DNA of 64,000 bases from Bacillus rubiinfantis (GCA_000752035.1 CCFE01000021.1:1-64000); one strand, 5' to 3'. Counted from the first letter of the stretch, positions 48,435-57,503 are shown. Numbers and translations are program-made. The notes: generated by a model not told the origin, from the sequence alone.

Positions 48435-48462
48435 AGCTTATGAACTTTTTTTCTAAAGATGA
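48435..48462 (-). promoter_or_regulatory. Sigma-E-like promoter of cotJABC
   Basis: Minus strand: TCATCTT, 13-base spacer, CATAAGCT (6 of 8), about 40 bases before cotJA. Same geometry as at dacB and spoIIM. The operon is sigma-E controlled in B. subtilis. Confidence 0.45.
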
Positions 48463-48548
48463 CATAAATCATTTTGCTATTAAAGGTTTTTTTAAGGTGA
48501 TGTCGAAGTATAATATAAGGAGAGATTAACTTTTAGAGGTGATGGGCT

Positions 48549-49181
48549 ATGTTTGTAAAACATATGATGATCCCGAAACACGAAAGCATAACGGCGCAAG
48601 CAGATGAAACCCTTAAAGCAGTATTAGAAAAAATGGAGCACCATCGAATTGATGGGATGCCTATTTTAGACGGAGAACAGTATTTAGGTGTTGTCACCAG
48701 ATACCGTATTTATGAGGGTTTTTTCCATTCAAACCAATCAAAGAATGAATTTTTGACAACAACTGTTGCTAGAACAATTGCTGCCCATCAAGAAAAGTTC
48801 TTAGTAGGGGATGAATTGTTCGAGAAAACAATGCTTGATTTAAAGGATTTCCCGTTGATGGCTGTTGTCGATGAAAACCGTAAATTTCAAGGAATAGTGA
48901 CCCGTGCGGATGTGTTAAGTTTTTTTGAGAGTGCATTTGGGGTTCATCGTCCAGGTGTACGAATTGCATTCACTTCGGTAGAAACCGAGGGAAGAATCGC
49001 CCGTCTTTCTGAAATTGCTCATCAGTTTCATGAACACATCATTTCACTCGTTACCTTCGACGAAACCGATAAACTGGTTCGAAGGATTGTCATGAAGATA
49101 GAAAAGAATGATAATATTGATAAATTTGTTAAAAAGTTGGAAGATCATGGTTTTCGAATACTAAGCATTCAAGAAGTTTAG
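48549..49181 (+). CDS. AcuB-like protein with two CBS domains and an ACT-like domain
   Basis: A 210-residue soluble protein. CBS 1 (about 1-60, VKHMMIPKHESITAQADETL...IDGMPILDGEQYLGVVTRY) and CBS 2 (about 72-130, PLMAVVDENRKFQGIVTRADVL) are followed by a C-terminal ACT-like part (GRIARLSEIAHQFHEHIISLVTF..., about 145-210). The same architecture as AcuB of acetoin metabolism; probably an adenylate-sensing regulator, but ligand and target are unknown. It stands alone between the divergent cotJ operon and ypbG. Confidence 0.85.
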   Translation: MFVKHMMIPKHESITAQADETLKAVLEKMEHHRIDGMPILDGEQYLGVVTRYRIYEGFFHSNQSKNEFLTTTVARTIAAHQEKFLVGDELFEKTMLDLKDFPLMAVVDENRKFQGIVTRADVLSFFESAFGVHRPGVRIAFTSVETEGRIARLSEIAHQFHEHIISLVTFDETDKLVRRIVMKIEKNDNIDKFVKKLEDHGFRILSIQEV

Positions 49182-49198
49182 ACTATACTTGACTTGTT

Positions 49199-49224
49199 CC
49201 CCTCTCATCATATTGGGAGGGGTT
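49199..49224 (+). terminator. Terminator after the AcuB-like gene
   Basis: Stem CCCCTC / GAGGGG (extended by weaker pairs) plus TTTTGATTTTTT. Confidence 0.7.
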
Positions 49225-49264
49225 TTGATTTTTTCATTCTATAGGAATGGAGGTATTAACATAC

Positions 49265-50047
49265 ATGGGGGTAGTTTTTACTATTATAATTTTGTCCGTT
49301 GGATGTGTCCTCTTGATAACGATGGTGTATGAGGCGTTTCAAAATAATCTTGTGCAGCATGAATTCTCCTTTTCTGACTTACCTGATTCATTTCATGGTA
49401 CGGTACTTTTTTTTATATCTGATATCCATAGACGGACGATCTCTGACGAAATTACTCAAAGGGTGAAAGGTAAAGCAAATCTGGTAATCATTGGCGGAGA
49501 TTTAGCTGAAAGAGGGGTTTCCTTCAAGAAAATCGAAAAAAATTTACAGAAATTAGCACAAATTGCTCCAGTTTACTTTGTATGGGGTAACAATGATTAC
49601 GAAGTTAATGTTGTGAACCTGGAAAAGTTGATGGAGCGATTGGGAATAACCATATTAAAAAATTCAGCAGTAACGTTCACATCAAAGAACGGAGAAAAAT
49701 GGAGCCTGCTTGGTGTAGATGAGATGGGACAGGAGCGAGATAGGCTTGATTTGGCATTAGAGAATGCTAGTGCCAGTTTTAAAATCTTAGTCAGTCATTA
49801 TCCTAATATTACCGATAAGTTTTTCCCTGAACATGGAATTCGCTTAGTTTTAAGTGGTCATACCCACGGAGGGCAAATCCATATTTTGGGTTATAGTCCA
49901 CACAAGAGAGGCGGAGTGAAGAAATTAGCAAATACGACTTTATTGGTCAGCAATGGTTACGGAACAACAGCAATTCCCCTAAGACGTGGTGCTCCAGCTC
50001 AATGTCACCTGATCGAACTCTATCATAAGTCATTACCTGATAAATAA
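49265..50047 (+). CDS. ypbG: Membrane-anchored metallophosphoesterase YpbG
   Basis: A 260-residue calcineurin-like phosphoesterase. N-terminal membrane anchor (VVFTIIILSVGCVLLITMVYE). Metal motifs: FISDIHRRT (D-x-H), IIGGDLAERG, WGNNDYE (GNHD type with D), ILVSHYPN and LSGHTHGGQIH. Substrate unknown. The frame opens with ATG 49247, which overlaps GGAGG; ATG 49265 is the likely start. Conserved in position before mecB. Confidence 0.9.
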   Translation: MGVVFTIIILSVGCVLLITMVYEAFQNNLVQHEFSFSDLPDSFHGTVLFFISDIHRRTISDEITQRVKGKANLVIIGGDLAERGVSFKKIEKNLQKLAQIAPVYFVWGNNDYEVNVVNLEKLMERLGITILKNSAVTFTSKNGEKWSLLGVDEMGQERDRLDLALENASASFKILVSHYPNITDKFFPEHGIRLVLSGHTHGGQIHILGYSPHKRGGVKKLANTTLLVSNGYGTTAIPLRRGAPAQCHLIELYHKSLPDK

Positions 50048-50116
50048 GACAATTCACCATCGACCCCCTATAGCCATACACTACAACAAGAGTAGTCACA
50101 AGCAGGGGGCTTAAAC

Positions 50117-50698
50117 ATGCGCTTAGAACGCCTAACAGCAAATAAGATTAAAATATTTTTAACCTCCGATGATTTGATGGACCGGGGGCTTACCAAAGAG
50201 GATATTTGGAAAGATTCAAGCAAGTGGAACCAGCTGTTTCATGACATGCTGGAAGAAGCTAGTCTAGAATTCAATGTGGATATTAAGGGTTCTGTAGCGG
50301 TAGAAGTTTTCTCCCTTCAGGCTCAAGGTATGATCATGATAATAACTGTCGAAGAATCCATAGAAGATGATGATATTATCCATGATGGATTTATTGAAAT
50401 GCAGGTTCGAGTTGGTGGCTATCAAAAACTCTTATTTGAATTTAGTGAATTCGATGATCTTTTAGGTGCAGTTAAAAGACTGTCTCTTACTGGTCTTTTA
50501 GGCGGGAGTATATTTCATTTTCGTGATTGCTATTATTTGTTAATGGATCAAATCGATAATGACAGAATTGAAGGGGCAGCATGTATCATGTCGGAATTCG
50601 GTCATGCCTCTATTATCAGCCCGTATGTTTTAAGGGAATATGGAAAAATGATTATTAAAAATACCGCGATAGAAACCTTACAATATTACTTTTCGTGA
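50117..50698 (+). CDS. mecB: MecA paralogue MecB (YpbH), ClpC adaptor
   Basis: A 193-residue adaptor protein. N-terminal RLERLTANKIKIFLTSDDLMDRGLTKEDIW is the substrate-binding half of MecA-type proteins; an acidic linker (EESIEDDDII) and the C-terminal ClpC-binding domain (YQKLLFEFSEFDDLLGAVKRL..., FRDCYYLLMDQ, ISPYVLREYGKMIIKNTAIETLQYYF) follow. Length matches YpbH (194). It directs proteins to ClpCP; in B. subtilis it influences competence and sporulation. Confidence 0.92.
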   Translation: MRLERLTANKIKIFLTSDDLMDRGLTKEDIWKDSSKWNQLFHDMLEEASLEFNVDIKGSVAVEVFSLQAQGMIMIITVEESIEDDDIIHDGFIEMQVRVGGYQKLLFEFSEFDDLLGAVKRLSLTGLLGGSIFHFRDCYYLLMDQIDNDRIEGAACIMSEFGHASIISPYVLREYGKMIIKNTAIETLQYYFS

Positions 50699-50714
50699 AA
50701 CTTTCCTTGATAAT

Positions 50715-50750
50715 GAACAAAAAGAGGGGGTTCCCCTCTTGGTTGTTCTA
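50715..50750 (+). terminator. Terminator-like hairpin after mecB
   Basis: Stem AAGAGGGG / CCCCTCTT extended by GAACAA / TTGTTC; T-run is poor. The rest of the 215-base gap to gudB holds no motif I can name with confidence. Confidence 0.6.
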
Positions 50751-50913
50751 CGAATCATTATAGTTCAGTTGTTGCAACGTGGAATCGTTTACATATTAGG
50801 AATATTAAAACATGGATAGAGGGATTTTTAATCTTGCATAAATTCATTAAAGGTGTATACTTGTGACTGAAAGCGGACAACATTCGTAAAAGTGATTCTT
50901 AGGAGGTTTACAA

Positions 50914-52191
50914 ATGGTAGCCGAAAAAGGTACTGAAAAGACTAATCAAGAGGAGCAGCACGATGTGTTAAAATCAACACAAACAGTTATTCATAAGGCT
51001 CTTGAAAAGTTAGGTTATCCTGAAGAAGTTTACGAGCTCTTAAAAGAGCCATTACGTATGATGACAGTAAAAATTCCAGTAAGAATGGACGATGGTTCCA
51101 TAAAAATATTTACCGGTTACAGAGCACAGCATAATGATGCAGTTGGCCCCACTAAGGGAGGAATTCGCTTTCACCCTAATGTAACAGAAACAGAAGTGAA
51201 AGCCTTATCAATTTGGATGAGTTTAAAATGCGGTATTGTTGATCTTCCATATGGTGGCGGTAAAGGTGGAATTATTTGCGATCCACGTGATATGTCATTT
51301 AGGGAATTGGAAAGATTGAGTCGGGGATATGTCCGTGCTATCAGTCAAATTGTGGGGCCAACAAAAGATATTCCGGCACCTGATGTGTTCACTAACTCAC
51401 AAATCATGGCTTGGATGATGGATGAATACAGTCGAATTGACGAATTCAATTCTCCAGGATTTATTACAGGAAAGCCATTAGTTCTTGGCGGTTCACATGG
51501 TCGAGAGTCTGCTACAGCAAAAGGCGTTACGATATGTATCGGCGAAGCCGCTAAAAAGCGCGGTATTGAAATCGAAGGTGCAAGAGTAGTTATTCAAGGA
51601 TTTGGTAATGCCGGCAGTTACTTAGCGAAATTTATGCATGATGCAGGTGCAAAGGTAGTTGGTATTTCTGATGCTTATGGTGCGCTGTATGACCCAAATG
51701 GACTCGATATAGATTACCTGCTTGATAGAAGAGATAGCTTTGGGACGGTAACAAAATTATTTGATAATACCATTACAAATAAAGAATTGCTCGAACTTGA
51801 ATGTGATATACTTGTACCGGCTGCTATTGAAAATCAAATAACGGAAGAAAATGCCCACAATATTCGTGCAAGTATCGTGGTTGAGGCGGCAAATGGTCCG
51901 ACAACTTTAGAAGCAACTCAAATTCTAACGGAGCGTGGTATCCTTTTAGTACCTGACGTCTTGGCATCGGCTGGGGGCGTAACCGTTTCTTATTTCGAAT
52001 GGGTACAAAACAATCAAGGTTATTATTGGACTGAAGAAGAAGTTGAAGAAAAACTGGAAAAAATTCTAGTTAAAGCCTTTAGTAATATTTATGACACCGC
52101 ACAAACACGGCGTGTTGATATGCGTCTCGCTGCATATATGGTTGGTGTAAGGAAAATGGCAGAAGCCAGCCGCTTTAGAGGTTGGATTTAA
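50914..52191 (+). CDS. gudB: NAD-specific glutamate dehydrogenase
   Basis: A 425-residue catabolic GluDH (glutamate to 2-oxoglutarate and ammonia). Catalytic region: GPTKGGIRFHP (81-91), CGIVDLPYGGGKGGI (with the active Lys, about 107-121), PAPDVFTNSQIMAWM; NAD domain: RVVIQGFGNAGSYLAKF. In the B. subtilis laboratory strain gudB carries a three-codon duplication after EVKA that kills the enzyme; here EVKALSIW is single, so the gene should be active. AGGAGG before the ATG. gudB is preferred to rocG because of its location next to bdr. Confidence 0.93.
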   Translation: MVAEKGTEKTNQEEQHDVLKSTQTVIHKALEKLGYPEEVYELLKEPLRMMTVKIPVRMDDGSIKIFTGYRAQHNDAVGPTKGGIRFHPNVTETEVKALSIWMSLKCGIVDLPYGGGKGGIICDPRDMSFRELERLSRGYVRAISQIVGPTKDIPAPDVFTNSQIMAWMMDEYSRIDEFNSPGFITGKPLVLGGSHGRESATAKGVTICIGEAAKKRGIEIEGARVVIQGFGNAGSYLAKFMHDAGAKVVGISDAYGALYDPNGLDIDYLLDRRDSFGTVTKLFDNTITNKELLELECDILVPAAIENQITEENAHNIRASIVVEAANGPTTLEATQILTERGILLVPDVLASAGGVTVSYFEWVQNNQGYYWTEEEVEEKLEKILVKAFSNIYDTAQTRRVDMRLAAYMVGVRKMAEASRFRGWI

Positions 52192-52209
52192 GATTGAAAT
52201 AGTCGAAGA

Positions 52210-52241
52210 AAACTCCTATCATTATCTGGTAGGAGTTTTTT
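52210..52241 (+). terminator. Terminator after gudB
   Basis: Stem AACTCCTATCA / TGGTAGGAGTT (one G-T pair) followed by TTTTT. Confidence 0.8.
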
Positions 52242-52260
52242 AAATAAGGAGTGTATGTTA

Positions 52261-53241
52261 ATGCACAATGAAGATATTATCATTATTGGTGCCGGTCCTT
52301 GTGGTCTCGCATCCGGCATTGCATTACAGGATATTGGGAAGGAACCACTAATAATCGAAAAAGGTAATGTGGTGAACTCAATTTATCATTATCCAACGCA
52401 TCAAACATTTTTTAGTACTAGTGAAAAACTAGAGATAGGTGATTTCCCTTTTGTTTCGGATAGTTATAAACCAAGAAGAAATCAAGCATTGGTATATTAT
52501 CGTGAAGTGGCGAAACGAAGAAATTTAAGAATAAATGCCTATGAGAAAGTTACAAAGGTCGAGAAAGATAATGATGGTTTTTTTGTCACTACTGCAAAAA
52601 GTACTTATCATTCCCGTTATATCATAATCGCTACCGGTTATTATGATCATCCCAATTATATGGATATACCAGGTGAAGAATTACCCAAAGTGTTTCATTA
52701 TTTTAAAGAAGCACATCCGTATTTTGATAAAGATGTTTGTGTCATTGGCGGGAAGAATTCCAGTGTTGATGCGGCACTTGAACTTGTTAAGGCCGGTGCT
52801 CGCGTGACGGTACTTTATCGTGGAAAAGAATATTCTCCAAACATTAAACCTTGGATACTGCCAGAATTCGACTCTTTAGTTCAAAAAGGTATCATTCAAA
52901 TGCATTTTAATGCCCATGTAAAGGAAATAACGGAGAGTAAAGTTATTTTTAAGAAGGATGGCGAGGAACACTCCATTTCAAATGATTTTGTCTTTGCAAT
53001 GACCGGTTATCATCCTGATCAGGAATTTTTAAAGACGATGGGTATTTTAATTGATGCTGAAACGGGACGACCAAAGTTTAATCCTGAAACAATGGAAACA
53101 AATATCGAAGGAATTTATATTGCAGGTGTTATTGCGGCTGGAAATAATGCCAATGAGATATTTATCGAAAATGGCCGGTTCCATGGTAGTCAAATAGCGA
53201 AATCTATCATAGAGAAAGAACATAAGGGAGAAAATGAATAA
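52261..53241 (+). CDS. ypdA: Bacillithiol disulfide reductase Bdr (YpdA)
   Basis: A 326-residue FAD/NADPH flavoprotein. FAD site IIIIGAGPCGLASGIAL (6-22), NADPH site VCVIGGKNSSVDAALEL (about 158-174), and YIAGVIAAGNNANEIFIENGR near the end. It reduces bacillithiol disulfide to bacillithiol, the low-molecular-weight thiol of Firmicutes. ATG 52255 is only three bases from AAGGAG, so ATG 52261 is the better start. The stop overlaps the ATG of the asparaginase gene. Confidence 0.92.
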   Translation: MHNEDIIIIGAGPCGLASGIALQDIGKEPLIIEKGNVVNSIYHYPTHQTFFSTSEKLEIGDFPFVSDSYKPRRNQALVYYREVAKRRNLRINAYEKVTKVEKDNDGFFVTTAKSTYHSRYIIIATGYYDHPNYMDIPGEELPKVFHYFKEAHPYFDKDVCVIGGKNSSVDAALELVKAGARVTVLYRGKEYSPNIKPWILPEFDSLVQKGIIQMHFNAHVKEITESKVIFKKDGEEHSISNDFVFAMTGYHPDQEFLKTMGILIDAETGRPKFNPETMETNIEGIYIAGVIAAGNNANEIFIENGRFHGSQIAKSIIEKEHKGENE

Positions 53242-54197
53242 TGAAAAAAGTGGTTCTGTTAACAACTGGAGGTACTATTGCCAGTAAGCCAAGGAAAGAA
53301 TCCGGGAAACTGGCCTCGGGAGCATTAACGGGTGAAGAACTGGCAGCTATGTGTCAACTTCCAGATAATATTGAAGTGATTGTCGAGTCAGTATTTCAAA
53401 AAGCAAGTATTCATATTACCTTTGATGATTTGCTCGTATTAAAAACAAAAATTGAGGATTATTTTAAAGATGAAACCATTGCAGGTGTTGTAGTAACCCA
53501 CGGAACAGACTCAATGGAGGAGACAGCATATTTTCTTGATTTAACTATTAATGATGCTCGTCCAGTCGTGGTAACTGGTTCACAGCGCTCACCTGAAGAG
53601 TTAGGTAGTGATGTCTATATTAATTTACGACATGCAATCTATGCTGCTTGTTCTCCAGACTTACATGATACAGGGACGGTTGTAGTTTTTAATGAACGGA
53701 TTTTTGCCGCCAGGTATGTAAAAAAAGAACATGCTTCTAATATTCAAGGCTTTAATGTGTTTGGTTTTGGCTATCTTGGAATCATTGATAATGATCAAGT
53801 TCATGTTTTTCAAAAACCAGTGCAACGAGAGTATTTTGCGATACAAGGGGCGATACCACAGGTAGACATCATAAAATGTTATATTGGTGCAGATGGAAAA
53901 TTTATTAAGGCAGCAAGGGAAGCCGGTGTAAAGGGAATTGTTCTTGAAGGGGTTGGACGGGGACAGGTAGCTCCAAACATGATGAAGGAAATTGAACTGG
54001 CTATAGAAGCCGGGATTAAGCTGGTCATTACCACCAGCGCTGAAGAGGGGGCGGTTTATACAACCTATGATTATGAAGGTAGTGCTTTTGATCTTTATAA
54101 AAAGGGCGTAATTCTCGGCAGTGATAATGATTCGAAAAAAGCTAGAATTAAATTAGCTGTTGCTCTAGCAAGTGGTTTGTCCACGATAAAGTTCTAA
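53241..54197 (+). CDS. ansA: L-asparaginase
   Basis: A 318-residue type I-like asparaginase producing aspartate and ammonia. Active-site motifs: LLTTGGTIASKPR (6-18, nucleophile Thr) and VVTHGTDSMEETAYFLDLT (84-102, second Thr, Asp). No signal peptide, so the enzyme is cytoplasmic. Translationally coupled to ypdA (TAATG overlap). In B. subtilis 168 ansA lies elsewhere with ansB. With gudB two genes upstream, the local theme is nitrogen release from amino acids. Confidence 0.9.
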   Translation: MKKVVLLTTGGTIASKPRKESGKLASGALTGEELAAMCQLPDNIEVIVESVFQKASIHITFDDLLVLKTKIEDYFKDETIAGVVVTHGTDSMEETAYFLDLTINDARPVVVTGSQRSPEELGSDVYINLRHAIYAACSPDLHDTGTVVVFNERIFAARYVKKEHASNIQGFNVFGFGYLGIIDNDQVHVFQKPVQREYFAIQGAIPQVDIIKCYIGADGKFIKAAREAGVKGIVLEGVGRGQVAPNMMKEIELAIEAGIKLVITTSAEEGAVYTTYDYEGSAFDLYKKGVILGSDNDSKKARIKLAVALASGLSTIKF

Positions 54198-54247
54198 AAG
54201 TAAAAAATAAATTTTTTATTTGGCCGATTAAACGAGAAATCTTTCAT
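54194..54247 (-). CDS. Possible 17-residue peptide with a very strong ribosome site
   Basis: On the minus strand AAAAGGAGGTGA stands just before an ATG, and the frame reads MKDFSFNRPNKKFIFYF before a TAG. The Shine-Dalgarno match is nearly complete to 16S rRNA, better than for most genes in the window. The frame overlaps the last bases of ansA antisense. I recognise no family and see no clear promoter. It may be a leader peptide, a small toxin-like peptide, or chance. Confidence 0.4.
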   Translation of the reverse strand: MKDFSFNRPNKKFIFYF

Positions 54248-54307
54248 TTTATTCACCTCCTTTTCATGGTACGATAAAGAAAATGGATTTGTGAAGAGAG
54301 GTTCAAC

Positions 54308-54997
54308 ATGCTTGGAATATTATCCGCTGGTATTGCTCCTGGGTTAGCCTTGCTAAGTTATTTTTATCTAAAAGATGAATATGAACCTGAACCAATAGCT
54401 TTTGTGCTTCGAACTTTTCTTTACGGGGCACTTTTAGTTTTCCCTATCATGTTTGTACAGCATGTCATGGACACAGAAGGTATTATTACATCTAATTTGT
54501 TCGATGCATTTCTCAGTACGAGCTTGTTGGAGGAGTTCTTTAAGTGGTTCGTACTTTTTTATGCAGTATATCAGCACGTTGAATTTGACGAGCCGTTTGA
54601 TGGGATTGTCTATGGTGTTGCCGTATCTTTGGGTTTTGCTACCATTGAAAATATTTTTTATTTGATTGCAAATGGTGTTGAACACGCTATGACACGTGCC
54701 TTATTACCGGTTTCAAGTCATGCCCTTTTTGGTGTTATTATGGGATTTTACTTAGGAAAAGCAAAGTTTACAGGAGGCTCTAAAGCAAAATGGATACTTC
54801 TGTCGCTTTCTTTACCTTTTGTTCTTCACGGCTCATATGATTTTATTCTGTTATCATTAGAGCACTGGATTTATATCATCTGCCCATTCATGATTTTCCT
54901 ATGGTGGTTCGGCCTAACAAAAGTTAAAAAGGCAAAGATTTTAAGTGCCAACCATTTTAAAAAACAATATTCGCTTCAAAAAACTCTTCATCCTTGA
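54308..54997 (+). CDS. prsW: Intramembrane protease PrsW
   Basis: A 229-residue membrane protease that starts degradation of the anti-sigma-W factor RsiW in B. subtilis. Motifs: LLEEFFKWFVLFYA (EExxK-type, about 73-86), EPFDGIVYGVAVSLGFATIENIFY (about 97-120) and SSHALFGVIMGFYLG (His about 140). Seven or so membrane segments. The neighbour sleB follows as in B. subtilis (ypdC). Confidence 0.92.
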   Translation: MLGILSAGIAPGLALLSYFYLKDEYEPEPIAFVLRTFLYGALLVFPIMFVQHVMDTEGIITSNLFDAFLSTSLLEEFFKWFVLFYAVYQHVEFDEPFDGIVYGVAVSLGFATIENIFYLIANGVEHAMTRALLPVSSHALFGVIMGFYLGKAKFTGGSKAKWILLSLSLPFVLHGSYDFILLSLEHWIYIICPFMIFLWWFGLTKVKKAKILSANHFKKQYSLQKTLHP

Positions 54998-55017
54998 TAC
55001 TTGATGAAGGGTTTTTT
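54981..55017 (+). terminator. Terminator overlapping the end of prsW
   Basis: Stem AAACTCTTCATC / GATGAAGGGTTT (one G-T pair) followed by TTT. Confidence 0.75.
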
Positions 55018-55094
55018 GCTTTAGTTGGAATAAAAACACCAAAGTGACAGAAAATAGGGATACTGTAAAAAGATTTTATGGGGGTCCAATTTTT

Positions 55095-55835
55095 ATGATA
55101 AGGAAAAGTTCTTTGATAAAAATTACAATGTTTATTACGTTGATTATTACTTCAATACCATTTATGCAAGTGGGACATGTCCAAGCCTTTTCAAATCAGG
55201 TCATCCAGCGGGGCGCAGTAGGCGAGGATGTCATCGAACTGCAATCTCGACTTAAATACATTGGATTTTATCATGGCAAGATCGATGGAGTTTTCGGTTG
55301 GGGGACATATTGGGCATTACGTAATTTTCAGTATGAATTTGGACTGCCTATTGATGGGTTAGCTGGTCAAACAACTAAGGCTAAATTAGTGAAAACGACA
55401 AAATACACGAAGAGTTCAGCGGGTACAGCAGCGAAACCGGCAACGAAGAAGGCATCAGCTGTGAACATCCCTAATGGATTTTCACAAAATGACATTCAAT
55501 TAATGGCAAATGCGGTTCATGGTGAATCTAGGGGCGAACCTTATATCGGACAAGTCGCAGTGGCTGCAGTCATTTTAAATCGCGTAAATAGTCCGTCATT
55601 TCCAAATACTGTTTCCGGCGTTATCTTTGAGCCGGGAGCCTTCACTGCTGTTGCTGATGGCCAGATTTGGCTTACCCCAAATGAAACTTCAAAAAAAGCG
55701 GTAATTGACGCAATAAATGGCTGGGATCCAACGGGCGAAGCAATTTATTATTTTAATCCTGCTACGGCAACAAGCGCTTGGATTTGGTCTCGACCGCAAA
55801 TCAAAAGAATCGGTAAACATATTTTTTGCAAGTAG
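55095..55835 (+). CDS. sleB: Spore cortex-lytic enzyme SleB
   Basis: A 246-residue lytic transglycosylase that degrades muramic-lactam-containing cortex in germination. Signal peptide about 1-32 (ends HVQAF). Peptidoglycan-binding domain (VIQRGAVGEDVIELQSRLKYIGFY, DGVFGWGTYWALRNFQ). Catalytic domain with NAVHGESRGEPYIGQVAVAAVILNR (catalytic Glu), SGVIFEPGAFTAVADG and a closing RPQIKRIGKHIFCK. ATG 55095 is chosen: GGGGG is upstream and the signal peptide starts there; the frame is open to 55044. Confidence 0.94.
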   Translation: MIRKSSLIKITMFITLIITSIPFMQVGHVQAFSNQVIQRGAVGEDVIELQSRLKYIGFYHGKIDGVFGWGTYWALRNFQYEFGLPIDGLAGQTTKAKLVKTTKYTKSSAGTAAKPATKKASAVNIPNGFSQNDIQLMANAVHGESRGEPYIGQVAVAAVILNRVNSPSFPNTVSGVIFEPGAFTAVADGQIWLTPNETSKKAVIDAINGWDPTGEAIYYFNPATATSAWIWSRPQIKRIGKHIFCK

Positions 55836-55846
55836 GGGTGAAGCAA

Positions 55847-57196
55847 ATGATTAGGATTATATTAATTAGTGTCTTAGCACTTGGAGTTATTGGTACTGGC
55901 TATTGGGGCTATCAAGAGCATCAGGAGAAAAATGCAATCCTATTAAATGCTGAGAATAACTACCAGCGAGCATTCCATGGACTAACTTATCAAATGGATT
56001 TATTACATGACAAAATAGGTACAACATTGGCGATGAATTCAAGAGATTCCTTGTCACCGTCATTAGTAGAGGTCTGGAGAATTACTTCGGAAGCACATAA
56101 TCATGTTGGTCAGCTTCCGTTAACGTTATTACCGTTTAATAAGACCGAAGAATTTTTAGCGAAAATCGGAAATTTCAGCTATCGAACGGCTGTAAGAGAT
56201 TTGGATAAAGAACCGTTATCAGATAAAGAATATGAGACATTGAAGGTTTTATATAAGCAGTCTGGTGATATCCAAAGCGAGCTTCGTAAAGTGCAGCATA
56301 TGGTATTAAAAAACAATTTGCGTTGGATGGATGTTGAGCTGGCACTGGCTTCCGGTAAGGAAATGACAGACAATACGATTATAGACGGATTTAAGACGGT
56401 AGAAAAAACAGTAACTGGGTTTGATGAAACGGACTTGGGTCCGACTATGGCAAATTTTCAAGTAAAGGATGAAAATTTTAAAAATATTAAAGGTAAGACG
56501 ATTTCTCGTGATGATGCTATAAAAATTGCTAAAAAGTATATGAAAATTAACCATGACACAAAAACGAATGTGACGAAAAACGGAAAAGGTTCAGATTATG
56601 GTTTTTATAGTATTACGATAAAAAATAAAAAAACTGGCCAAGAAGCAAGTATGGATATCACCAAAAAAGGCGGGTATCCCATTTGGTTTATCAATCATCG
56701 TGATGTTAACAAAGAAGCCATCAGTTTGCACGATGCAGCCACCAGAGCACAAGCATTTCTAAAAGACACGGGATTTAAAGATTTAGAACTATTTGAAAGT
56801 ACACAATACGACCAGGTTGGCGTGTTTAATTTTGTCACAAATAATAAGGGAATTCGTATTTATCCTGAGGCTGTAAAAGTAAAAGTTGCTCTTGATAATG
56901 GTGATATCATTGGCGTTTCCGCTGAAGAATATTTAAAATCTTTTCAAACCCGTAATATAGGAAAACCAGCACTAACAATGGAACAAGCTCGAAAGAAGGT
57001 TAATCCAAAGCTAAAGGTCATGGAAGATCGGAAAGCGGTTATTGTTAACGATGTAAATAAAGAAGTACTTTGTTATGAATTTCTTGGTACATTAAAGAAC
57101 GATACGTATCGGATTTTTATTAATGCTGATAATGGCAGAGAAGAAGATGTTGAAAAATTAAAAGACTCTGAATCTGTATATGAGGATATGTTATAG
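55847..57196 (+). CDS. ypeB: YpeB, SleB partner protein
   Basis: A 449-residue protein with an N-terminal membrane anchor (IRIILISVLALGVIGTGYWGY) and a long extracytoplasmic part. Middle domain: YQRAFHGLTYQMDLLHDKIGTTLAMNS; the C-terminal half holds PepSY-like repeats (TISRDDAIKIAKKYM, TMEQARKKVNPKLKV). YpeB is required to place and stabilise SleB in the spore. Start at ATG 55847, 11 bases after the sleB stop, with AGGGGTG before it. Size equals the B. subtilis protein (450). Confidence 0.94.
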   Translation: MIRIILISVLALGVIGTGYWGYQEHQEKNAILLNAENNYQRAFHGLTYQMDLLHDKIGTTLAMNSRDSLSPSLVEVWRITSEAHNHVGQLPLTLLPFNKTEEFLAKIGNFSYRTAVRDLDKEPLSDKEYETLKVLYKQSGDIQSELRKVQHMVLKNNLRWMDVELALASGKEMTDNTIIDGFKTVEKTVTGFDETDLGPTMANFQVKDENFKNIKGKTISRDDAIKIAKKYMKINHDTKTNVTKNGKGSDYGFYSITIKNKKTGQEASMDITKKGGYPIWFINHRDVNKEAISLHDAATRAQAFLKDTGFKDLELFESTQYDQVGVFNFVTNNKGIRIYPEAVKVKVALDNGDIIGVSAEEYLKSFQTRNIGKPALTMEQARKKVNPKLKVMEDRKAVIVNDVNKEVLCYEFLGTLKNDTYRIFINADNGREEDVEKLKDSESVYEDML

Positions 57197-57222
57197 GGGA
57201 AAGCTTCTGCTTTTCCCTTTTA
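57195..57222 (+). terminator. Weak terminator after ypeB
   Basis: GGGGAAAGC pairs with GCTTTTCCC around TTCT, with one bulge; tail TTTTATG. Confidence 0.5.
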
Positions 57223-57299
57223 TGACTGCATAGTAAGCGTAAGCATAAAAGTTTGAACTCAATCCCATAATGAAAGTATCAACTGGGAGTGAAAATTAT

Positions 57300-57479
57300 T
57301 TGAAAAAACTTGAGAGAATTCTAATCAAACTGATTGTTGTTCAATTTATTTTTCTCGTGATTACCCAATTCTGTTTTCATCAACTTAATCTATTCCCTGA
57401 AGTAAAGGAATTAACAAAATATGAAGGGGTTAATGAAAACAGGATTACGGACATTCTTCAAACATTAAAAGGAAAGTAA
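57300..57479 (+). CDS. ypfB: YpfB family small membrane protein (DUF5359)
   Basis: A 59-residue protein with one membrane segment (LIKLIVVQFIFLVITQF, about 7-23) and a short soluble tail (LFPEVKELTKYEGV). TTG start at 57300 with GGGAGTGA upstream; the longer frame from 57270 has no ribosome site. In B. subtilis ypfA (motI, a c-di-GMP flagellar clutch) lies between ypeB and ypfB; it is absent here. Confidence 0.82.
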   Translation: MKKLERILIKLIVVQFIFLVITQFCFHQLNLFPEVKELTKYEGVNENRITDILQTLKGK

Positions 57480-57503
57480 AGCAGGAATGCCTGCTTTATT
57501 TTT
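57477..57503 (+). terminator. Terminator after ypfB
   Basis: Perfect 9-bp stem TAAAGCAGG / CCTGCTTTA, loop AATG, tail TTTTT. Confidence 0.8.
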
